A stretch of DNA of 64,000 nt, taken from the NCBI GenBank assembly GCA_964020085.1, contig OZ026599.1, positions 28,518,033 to 28,582,032 of the forward strand, read 5' to 3'. Source of the DNA: Micromussa lordhowensis (Eukaryota > Cnidaria > Anthozoa > Scleractinia > Lobophylliidae). Position numbers and translations under genes: made by a program. Below, piece by piece: positions 22,623 through 34,600 of this stretch. The notes under the pieces were generated by a model. The model searched no databases and was not told the origin of the DNA. It saw only the letters and a list, made by a program, of their open reading frames with translations. The stretch's first letter is position 1. Each line of letters opens with the position of its first letter.

Positions 22623-25600
22623 CTGGAATAAACAAGTTTTATAAATTCTACGGTAACTACTAGTAGGCTACTAGTACAAGCTGGTTGTGTAAGTTTGCTT
22701 AAGTTATTCACAAAGGCAATTATTTTTTGAAGAGCAAATGCTCAGCGTGGAATAAACATCGAAACATTGCTTGGGGGCCATGCCACGGTCATCAGAAACT
22801 CAACCATAGAAAATGAACATGCCAATTCATTCATTAACAAACTGCATCCTGTGAACTATGTACATTAACTATTTACATATGGTATACATTATATTTTATT
22901 TTGCTTCAAACCTAGCACATGCACAAACTTTTAACACTATAAATTAATATATCATTATTTTAGACTACTCTGTAGTGATTAAATAAGCTATACTTTTAAA
23001 ATGTTAGTTATATTCATTAACACATTCTTTAACCCAATTTAACTCTTAATAAGCTATAATTTTAATATTTAGTTGGATTCACCCAACGCAGTAATTAAAC
23101 CAAGAATGCTCCAAAAAAACTTGCATTCTCTACAAGAAAAGCTCTGCTACTGTTGTCTCCAAGCTTAACGGTAATCACATCCAGTGCATTTAACAGCACA
23201 AGGAAACTGTGAGACATGGTATTCAAAGAGTGTCCCCCAGACTGGACACTCATTACTTTCACTGCGCTGTTCACACAAACATAATAAATCAAGCTCTTTC
23301 CCGAGGGTGCTGTATAGTAAAGCTGACTGTACACAAAATACACTCCTGGTGTAGGGACAGTGAGTTGTCCATGTCCATATAACATCCCCCCTCGGAGCAG
23401 TGAGGCATTCCAGCCAGTTAAGAAGCCTGTCAAAAAGAGAGCACAGAAACCAAAGTGTAAAACACTTTGGCAGAGGCCCACTGCTCCGAGTTAGAGTTAG
23501 TGCAAAGTAATACAGTCCTTCTGCACTGTAGCTGTTGGCAGTCTTAATGTAATTTTGGTTCCTAAAAGAGACAGATTCAGCTGACGTGTTTAAATCCTTG
23601 TTGCCGCCCAATTCAGATCATGTGATGATTTACTTGCAAGGTTACAATTACTGTGTTTGTTCATACTCCCATGCAATCAGTTGTGCGTGACAAATATTTA
23701 TTGCTCAACTGTAACATTGCGTGATCTGAGTTGGGTGGCAGCAAGGATGTAAACATTTTAGCGGAATCCATCTATTCAGGTTATGACTGCACAGCTACAG
23801 TGAAGGCATTTATATGTTTTGCAATTTCACAGTTCTGACACTCTACGTCTCTATTCATCATGATGATCTCTTGGGTCTATTTTTACAAAAGGACAGAACT
23901 ATATGACAGCTCTTTTACAAATACACAGCCAAATTCAAACAGTCAGGTAGAAAACCTTGCAGAGTGTTCACAAGTGGCTTTTGAGTTCTCACAAACAGTC
24001 CACGCTGCCTGCATTAAAATTTGTCAACACTGATTGTTCTATTTTGTACAACAAGAGCATAGATAATATATTTTCAAATGGCTTTTTGATGGAGGCTTAT
24101 GTATGAGTTTTGTCAGATAACAGAAACACTTTTCCTCTTGTCTGGAACTTAAATTGTGACTGACAGTGTTTAATTCATTTCAGATCATCCTGCAGGGATC
24201 TTACTCCTTTTGGATACTGTTGTTGTGATACTCAAAATAGAAGTAATTGAACAATGTTTATCTACCTGTTCTTGGAGAGTTTTGAGTGTTCCGCGTATGC
24301 CCTGTGAGGTGTGCAGATGGCCTCTGTGATGACTGTGGAAAAAAAACGACCACAACCCTCATAAGTTTTCTCCACAAACTACAGTGCACAGATGTGTTCA
24401 TCTACAAACCTTTCCCATGCAAATCACCATGTTAGATCTATCAAGTATGATTATCACTAAAACTTGGCTGATGTGGCCTCTATCTCTCTAAATATTGTAA
24501 TTACATTTAATTCTAACAAACTGCTGCATACAAATGCAACAAGAAACTGGCATTAATTAGGTACTTACTTCTAGTGAGCCTGTATCGCCCTTGTCACCGG
24601 GAGGTCCTCTTTCTCCCTTCTTTCCCGGTATTCCTGGATCTCCTCTTTTTCCTTCTGGACCTCTCTTCCCTGGGGGACCAGGGGGACCTGAACACAAAGG
24701 CAGTGAGTTGCATAATGCAGGATAAAAATAACATTGCTATGTACAATGCACATTCACTAAGAAGCAGGGCCAGAAGGGAAAGTCAATATTTGGTATGAGG
24801 AAAAGTATGAATTCACAGATCATTCTGTGTGTGATTTCCCTAGAGTGTGAGATTTAAGGCTACTTCATACATTAAGGAATGATTGGAAATTGTTACTTCA
24901 ATGAAATTTTATGTTGAACAGTTCATTCCAAAATGTACCATGCCATTTGACTTTTCACTCTCCATTCCAATGAAGTGATAGTTTTATCTTGGCTGCATCA
25001 ACTATCACCTCGAAAAAATCGAGAGCGACTATTGTAATTGTTAAGTAGTAAATGCTGGCACACGCTAGCCAATCAGATTCGCAGATTTACATGAGAGCAT
25101 GGCTTAAATGTTAGTAATGACACCAATCACTTTCATGTGTATGGTATGTTACCTATTTCTCCCATCAGTCCCACGCCTATTTCGCCTTTATCTCCTGGCT
25201 CCCCTTTATTACCAGGACTACCTGAGGGTAAGATTGAAGTAACAATGTAAGTTCATATAATATCATTGCTATCGCCAAAAAAGTACAAACTTTATCTGAC
25301 ATTCATATACGGTTGACAATCACTGCAAGCAATGGATAGTACTTGTGATTTTTAGGATAGAGGGCCACTTACTTATCAGTTTTAAACAATTGCATGGAGC
25401 CTCTTTAAAGACAGTTACTAATGCCAGTGCAGCTACTACTAAGTTACCACCGCTACTGCTAATACAACTGGGCGATACTGCTACTGCAACTAATTCTACT
25501 TCACGACCATTTCAGCAGGGGTTTCAAAATCATTTGCAGTAGGCATCTGCAGCTGGAAGAGTACATGTAGGTGGCTATGACAAGTCAGTGGCCGCAAGAC

Positions 25601-28600
25601 CCCTCATCCTGTAATGTCAAGGGCACAAAATACAGCAGATGCTTTGAGCTTTCTTTTGAACAAGCTTCCTATTGCATAAAAAAAGTTATTGCTGCAAAAT
25701 TGAGCGTAGAGTTACTCTGTAGTCTAAAAGATTTATTGGTAAGACACAATGCCAAGCCAGTTTGTCACAAGCTGACTGCTATAACCAGATTAGCCAGTGA
25801 TATATAATCAAGTATGCAGCGGAACTCTGGTAGCTGCCATCTTGTTTCGAAAACAGTTTAGGTTGCCATGGTGATTGGTTGAATTCATGTTTTTAAAGGT
25901 CACCAGGATTCAAACTACAAATGGGACCAATAGGCCATTTTACAGCTCTGCTTGGTGACCTGGCCTTTGAATGGCAGCCAGGTTGGAGGTGACCTTGCTT
26001 TGATGCAGACCTCTCTGTTTTTGTCATTTAGCATTGATTTACACAACAAAAGCAGTGAGGTCTATATCAAAACAAGGTCACCTCCAGCCTCGCTGCCATT
26101 CAAAGGCCAGGTCACTGAGCAGACAACTGCAAAATGGTCTATTTCTTCACCTGATCAAACAAAGAGCAATTTCTGCAATGTAACCCTAAAATAAAGCATG
26201 ATTTTTATTACAATCATACCTGGTAATCCTTGATGTCCTTGCATTCCTAGAATTGGAAAAATAAATTTCAGTGGCTAATGTAACAGCTCTCACATCATAA
26301 CCAAGCACCAAAATGACCTAACTTTTAGCTGTGAAGATCTTGCTTGCAAACCATGTTTTCTTTGAAACTTCTCAAACTCATTAATAATTCAACAAGTTAA
26401 ACAAAGAAAATCACAGATGTGAAGGAGCTTTGGATACCTGGTGTTGATTAGCATACTAGATTTTGACGATTTTTGTTTTCCGTTTACTCCTTAGTTTTTG
26501 TTTCGATCAAGAAGATATATCAAACACTTGAGACAGTGTTTTGTCGGCTATCCAAACACCTCAAATTTCATCGATAATACTAAAAAGGCCCTCTCTTCTC
26601 AGTGTTTGAATAACCCGATGAAACACTGTCTCCTGTGTTTGATATATTACATGAAAAATAACGAAACATGTTGGTTTAATTTGTTTTGTTTAACTAGCCT
26701 CTAAGATTTGCATAAAAATGTGATATCATCTGCTTTGAAAATCACTTTATCATGCATCACTTAATAAGCATCCTTATTACTACAGGTATGGCTATAGATT
26801 GAGTTGTCAGACTATTTGTATATAAAAATTCATTTAAGGCTGGTTTTCACTAGCAACGGAGTTGGCGTCGTGGTCAGAGTAGTAAGGCCGCTTATTACCT
26901 AATGAAAATTGAAATCATAAGAGGAGTCATAAGCTCTACAGAATCAGAGTCTGAAGAATCAGAACGTTTTCATTTCTTCGTTTACAACTCCATGGCTTAT
27001 GATCTAGTGGAAACTACAGTACCGCTCAAAAGTAATTTACCATCCTCTCGCGAGACGAGACTTTCGTCTCGCGCCTTTCATCTCGCGAACAAAGCTTTTG
27101 CCGAACTCTGTTGTTTGTTTGTCACGTTCATTTGAGATTTGACTTAAACTTTTCAAATCTACTTGGCTCAAAAATTGTATCCAAGGATATGCTGCAAAGA
27201 TTTCTATTTTAAATGGAATTCACGTCGTTCATGGGTTTAAGAAAAAGTGCTGAAACCTGTACGATGAAAGTTTGCCAATCGATCATATCGTCCTCTTTTG
27301 CCAATTATATAAAGCGAAAGTCATGGATATTGAAGTTATTAACTTCACTTTTACCAGTCATTTAGAAAGGTTTGTAGACCTGGAAGAAAGCAGTGATGAA
27401 AATATTTAACAGTTTCATGTTTGAAAGCAAATACGTACAGACAGTTCTTGGCTTTTGTGCCATTTGCATTTTTCATGGTCGACGAAATCGACAATCGACG
27501 GGTGTTATCGACTCTGTGCTTCTTAGTACCATGTTCAGTAACACAACTAATCTTTAAGGGATTACAATGTGCTTCTTTTACTCGGTAAATATTAGTTTAG
27601 GAAACTCTTTCAAATCTACATTATGTTTAAAAGTGTCATTGTTTCCAGAGTTCCAATCGATCGAATGAACAGAATTGGTTTGTTGCCACGTATGGTTGAC
27701 AAACAAATTTTATAACCAACAGCACTTAATATCTGGTTTTTAACTGGATAAACGTTTGTCATTAAAACTTCTATAAAGCTCTTCCTCTCCTCGACTGACT
27801 TTAACTTTCTTACTAAGCATGTTAAGTAAATTTGGAATCAACAGAGTAACGTGTAGTATGCATACCTTGAATTGGTTTACGTGGGTTTTACAAAGGGAAG
27901 AGACTGGATTGCGTTGGTCATGACTTTTATTGAATGTGGTGGCTCCTAAAGGAGCCGTTGTGGTTCTCAAAAAGAACCGTTTTGTTTTCAGTGCCCCGAG
28001 GCACAGCCTTCGCGCTGGATCACCATCGGGACAACCTTCTTCAAGTGATTGATGTACGTCATACACTTTTCAGCCGTCGCCCTCTCCCTCCAGAACCTCG
28101 TTATTCCTTCGAGTAGCTGCTCTTTAGTTGTGGGCTTTACTACTGTTCGCAGAAAATGTTTTAGCTCATACCATTGTAGTAATATACTGTATAAATTGTA
28201 AAAGTAATAAACAAGTATTTGCAAAACTGGAGCAACGTTTTATTAATATTTATGTTTTTCCCGGTCACGTGTGTTTGTTATGAAACGTGCGGCTAGTCAC
28301 GTTTTTGATTTCTTATGTAATCAAAGTCGCAAACAGTAAATTTTTTCACTGGTTGATTTTCGATTGTGAGTAGTTATATTCAAAACTTTTCGTCAGTAAT
28401 GAAAACAATTTGATGCACCGGCGAATAACTCTTAGTAATTGGAGAAAGATTGACACTTTGCCAAGCACTTTCCATAAAGGATCAGATTCTTCAATTCTGG
28501 CGATAGTACCGATCTTGCAAAAAAAGTTTTGTTTCAATTCGCTCACACGTATGTAACATGGAAATTCAAAACACGCTAATTAAAATCCAAAAACTGTATG

Positions 28601-31600
28601 TAGAACATTTCACTGACCGGTGCGATGCAATGTTACAATGTTTCTTCATACATGTAACTTCATTTCTTCATAACATTTAAGTTCTTTGTTTGTAACAACA
28701 GTGGTGAATCTAGCGAAGCAAGTTTCAATTCAAGACCTCTTCAAGCTGTATTAGCGGGACTTCACGAAGCATACATTGTAACAAATGCGTCGCGAGAAAC
28801 TAATTGTTTCCTCGCAAGCCAATCGCTTGTAATTTATTCCGAAATATATGCTTCATTGGTTCTTGCGAGACGAGACTTTCGTCTCTCGAGACAAGAGGTG
28901 GTAACTTACTTTTGAGCGGTGGATTGTAGATTGTAGATTGTCGGAGTTGGAAGCAGAAGCAGAAAAACCAAACAATCAGCACAATGAAATCATTAGCAGA
29001 AAGATTTCAATACAAATTGTTCCAGACTGCATTTAAATTTGACTTGTTTATCATTTATGATTAACTAGATGGCTTTATCAACAAGATGACTGCTTTGTTT
29101 TCTTCTGGTTACATGTATATGTCATTCAAGCAATCCTAGTTTTATATAATTTGAGTGCTACCAAATTGTCTCTAGGGTATATACATGTACATAAAGTGCT
29201 ACCAGCATATTGCAATGCACATAATCCATTATAGGGCGATTTCTAAAGAGCACTTTATTTCCCTTGAGTTGCAATTTGGCAACAAAGTAATAAAAATCAT
29301 TCTTTAGGAATTTTATTCAAAAAGACTCAATGCAGAACATCTGTAAGGAAAAAACAAAACGATCAAAAGAAACATTTCAAGACTTTTTATGGAAAGGATC
29401 TGTGCATTACAAGAGACACAATTCATAGGAATACATGACCTACTCAATGCTCAAGGGTTTGCAATGCATTATAGGGTGATTTTGAACACAGTCATATTTT
29501 TGATGTGAGAGAATCCTTTACAGCAAAGTAAAAGGATGGACTGATGTCTTTTCTTGTGCTTAATGTTTTAGAAGCAAAGACCTTTCAACATGATTTTCTG
29601 GAAGGACGCAACGTGGATGGACGATAACTTCAAGGGAAGAAGTCAAAATGTGTTGGTGAAATGTTCGGACATGATGTCCGATCATAATGTGAAATTGGCC
29701 AGACATATTCAAAATTTGGTTGGTGACAATTTAGTTTTCACCAGATCATAGGTGACAGAGTCGTAAACAGAATCAATGTTCTGCTTCTGACTCTGCTGTA
29801 AATGGAATTGGTGTTCTGCTTCTGACTCTGTCGGTTTGATTTTCACTAGATCGCTTCACTCTACCCTTCTGATCACTCTGTCGCTAATGAAAATCAGCCT
29901 TAAATGCTAATCATTGTCTGGCCAAAATAAAATCTGATAGGACACAGTCATGTACTGCTACATAATAAAAACTATTTATCATTAATTATTATGGCACTCA
30001 CCATTGATACCAGGGGGGCCTTGAGGACCGGGCGGGCCAGGATCACCAGTGGCACCTTTTCTCCCTAAAGATGACCGCAAACAATGAACCATAGTATGAA
30101 TGGTTTGAACATAATGATAATGGAAAACATTGCTACACATTACAAATGGATTGACTTTAAAGATGACAAACAGTGATTAGTAACAAGTTATCACTGTTAT
30201 ATCATAGCACTGGGATGTAAAGGGTTGGGTGTTCTTTCAGCATGACAATTTTAGTCTGCTTAGGTAAAGTTCTGCGCAATATTCATCAACCCAGAGCTCA
30301 GGAACAGTAAATACGGTAGCATGTGCCATTTCACTACAAGAGCAATGCTACTCTAAATTAAAATGAATTTAACTCACCTCTTTCTCCTTTCATACCTGTA
30401 AAAAATAAAAGGTTCGAGTTAACTTTGAACTCCACAAACTGCAGATTCTAATGAAGTGGGAATTGCAACACTCCCAAATAGCTAGGAATCTTGAGCTAAT
30501 AATCTGGTTGTTAAATAGTGAACAAGCAGGGGTATCTATTTATTTGGGCTGGAAAAGCAAATAGAACAATAACTATCTGAGTGGGTATTTTGGTAAGGGC
30601 CAGGTTTCGAGGTAATCTATTCTGGTACAAACTGTTTTGAAAGTTTTGTACCAGTTCTCTCATTTCAAATCTACCATCAAAAGAAAATAACTGGGAACTA
30701 CATCACAAACAATGAACAAGAAATTTTCAGCCTGTTTCAATTGCAGATTTTGGAAAAACACTTATCATAACATTTAGGAGCCACACATCCCACCTAGCTC
30801 TTTCCAGCAAATTGAAAGCGCTACCCCAGGAAGTGCCATAATTCTTATGAAAAGGACTCTCCTCAATGGAAGACACAATACTACAATTATCAGTTGGGTA
30901 AGGCACAACGAAAGTTTGGTGATGAAATTTTGGCCTTAAAATTATGGTATTGTCACAGGTAACTTACCTTGTTTCCATTGGTAACAAAATCAACAGCTGT
31001 GCGCCGCCTGCCGTGCAGTCTACACTTTCATGCGCTTTGCTACTAATGATGTCAAAGGCAGACAAGTCGCCTCTTGAAACAGAGCCAGTTGCCCATGACA
31101 ACAACACAATTTTACGTTAAAACCTGGTGGCCAAACATTCATTGCACCTTACTCAACTGATAATTGTAGTAAGAATTGACTTGACTCACCTTGTTCTCCC
31201 TTCAACCCTGAAAAATATAATACAAGAAGGGTTTTAGTTACTCTTTAAACTCCACTTAAGTGCAAATATCTATGCAGAGGGATCTGTAACAATGCTCCTC
31301 AATGTCTGCTCTTGGTTAATCTTCAGGGGGCTAGAAATTAAACCTTTTTGTGCACTGCATGTACGTGTTTATAGTCAAACCAGATGACCTCCATGTCGAG
31401 ATCTGTTGATTAACAGTGAACCAGAAAGCCACTAAATTCTTCTTCTTCGAAAAAAATGCGGTGTTACTTCAATTATAAGTAAGGGCAAAAACCCATGTTT
31501 GTAACTAATGAAAACAGCATCTTGGACAAACATAAGCCCAGAACTCCTTTTGAACAAAAACTAAAACTTGCTCCTTACAAGCCAATTTCCAAGTTCCTGT

Positions 31601-34600
31601 TATACACCTGCCAATCACTATTCCAACATGTGTCATGACATTGACAATTCACAAAGAAAAACATATCCTGTTGAATTAAGTTGATGGCAAAAATAGAATT
31701 TTTAAAGAGGCCAAAATGTCAGGAGTGCAAAAGACTAATTTTTAAATTCACTAAGTTATCGTGTAGTAGCTACTGTAGTGGTATGTATAGGTAACAGTTC
31801 TGTAACTAGGTTGAGTACTTTGTGTAATTTATGGTGTAAACAGTAGTGTAATGACAAGCTCTGCAACTAGGTTGAGAAATCTGTGTAATTTGTGGTGTAA
31901 AAGTAGTGTAAGTAAAAGTTCTGTAAAAAAAATAAAAGAAAACGAAAAAAGAAAAGGAGAAAGAAAAAAGAATACAAAAGACTTATTATTAAAAATAACA
32001 GAACAAAAGATATAACTAATGTGGTATAAGCTAGCCTGCACATAAAAGCCATTCCACGTAAACATACAGCTCCAGAAAATGATAAATACCTGACAAGCAT
32101 TTTAGTTAAATGTGTTACACCAAAAACACCAAAACTCCAATATGGCTATGCCTTCCACTTATTGTACTGAAAGTTTTTCTTTGGAGGAATGCACCACAAA
32201 TATTTCGGTTAAAATAAACAAAATTGTTCCAGTCTAAGATACACTTTTGAGATTTTCATGGACACGCAAAATGCACATTTATTTAATACATCCTTTTTTA
32301 ACTAATTAGATCATTCTGAATAAATTTCTATTTTGAAAACACTCTGAAAGAACAACAATTGTACATGAAATGCCAGATTGTAGGTAATTGACTGATGTCC
32401 GAAAAATATCCCACACGTCATAGATAAAATTAATAAAACTCCTTGCAGTAATAAAAGCTCCAGTTTATTTTCAATTGTATCCTTCGACCTAGTACATGTT
32501 CAACACTTACCCACCATAATGCTTGTTTCACTGTAGTTTTTTATTTTTATGAACTACTTCATTAAAATACCTACATTCTTTACATACTTTATTGCATAGC
32601 TCCCCCTTGGGGCCTTTTCCGCCATACAAGAATATTAAAATATTAAGTTTCAAAAGTAAGATAAAAAACTATTTACAGATAAAAATACAGATTATAAAAA
32701 CAGCTTACATTTCAATAACTACCACTGCGTGGTAGTCTGGTAGTATTAGGATGTGTTTTCACTACAAACTCCCATCCAAATAAATATTAGCCCAGTAATC
32801 AAAAGAAAAGCCAACAAAACCCTTTTAAATATATGTATTATTTTACGGCTCAAGTTTTGCCATTCTTTGTAAGGGTAGGAGTCCGGGTTCACTTTCCCAT
32901 AAAGCAGCTTTTAATCCCAACCAGTAAAAACAGGGACGTGTTTAAAAACACGAATGCCACTTAACAATGTGGGACGTGGTTAACCCATACAGTTATTGAG
33001 AGCTAACCACCTTCAAGTCAGTGATATTTAGGCTAACCGAAGTGCCAATTAGGCTACCCAAAGTGCTATTTAGGCTAACCAAAGCGCTGTTTAGACTTAC
33101 TGGAGTGCCATTTCGTCATTTGGCCATTTCGTGTTTTAAACATAACCTAAAAAACATATAATTTGCGCAGAGGTATTATAGGAAGTTTAAATAATGTATA
33201 GTGCATGTAAAAATGAGTCCAAAAGACCTTCAGTGGGAAAAATGTACAGCACAAGATGCCTTTATGTGAGTCAGGCTTCTTCATCATCCATCTTTCCTCA
33301 TTGCGCCATCATGGGACGCACAAGTCAGGCTTCTTACTCTTAGCATTTCTACATTTATAAAATCTCTCCCAAAAAAAACAAAAAACAAAAAAACCCCTCT
33401 GAGATATTGTCATTAACTTAAGTCAGTCAAAATGGTTTTGAGCAGAAACATGAGACGTCCCACAGTGATCAAGCAAGATTTGTAATAATCCTAGTAATTC
33501 CAATGTGTCACATTAAAGGAAAAAAAGGCATGCAAGATTATTCTTGATGCAGTAACCCAATCATCATTTATTTATTCATACTACTTTTGTAGCTTTCAGT
33601 GGTGATATCAGTGCACAGATAAACTGAACAAAGCCTAGTTTTACTAACTTTACTTACTGATTTCCCAATGTTTACTAAATTTTACTTAAACATGAAATGA
33701 TTTAAGAGTTAATGAAATGAAAGCCATGTTAGTGCTCGCTCCTTTTCGGCAGAAAACATTTTGAAGGCTACATGTCTTTCAGTATGTTATGTAACTGACA
33801 CTTCATGGGCTGGATAATTAATAGCTGGTTGTTTGTTTTCTCCTGTCAGTGTTACTCAACTTTATATTTTTTGCAGCCTTGTAACCCTAATTAAAGCTTA
33901 ATCTAAACACCATATCACACTATTACTTCCTATAAATAACTCTTTGCAAGAAATAAAGGAATAGTTGAGCCTCAGTTTGTTACCAGTGAAAAGCTGGGAA
34001 TGGTAGCCATGTGTAGGTGATAGTCTGACTTGATGAAAGAAGTCGTCAACAATTCTGTGTCTCTTGACCTTAAGCATGTATTTTTAGAACAGAAATGATA
34101 TAACATTTTTGCCAACACCACAGTATATCTTCACAAAGGAAATTATGAAATTCCAGTTCTAACATCACTTACTCTACAGTTGCCTGAGGAGATCAAGATA
34201 TTCTTCTTCTTATGGTGATGACAATTTAATTTAATTTTATACTAATTAAAACTCCTAAATTGGCTCTTCAGTCTAGTATTGAAATTTGATCCAGACATCT
34301 TAAACAGGATTACCAAACTACTGACAAAAAACAGCAATTGCACTCCTACCTTTAAACGTTCCATTATTACAGATGACACTTTGTTCCAAAACAATTTAAG
34401 ACAATAAAAAACAACTGCATAATTAGAATTAAATAAATTTGAACTGTTAGCAAACAAACTCTCCTTGTTTTCAAAATCAATCAAAGGTGAAGTTTTCAGA
34501 AAGAGTGTAACTAAACAACAGTTGTTAAAGATATTTAGCACTTCAACAAGTAAAGTCTCTTCAAATTAATCAATTGCTTTCTCTTGGACCTGACTAAATT

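Noticed and set aside
32505..32560. Possible phase 0 to phase 1 exon with donor GTGG|GTAAGTG
   Set aside because: Its acceptor is poor, and exon 2 at 40038-40224 does the same phase change with much better signals and a stalk-like sequence.
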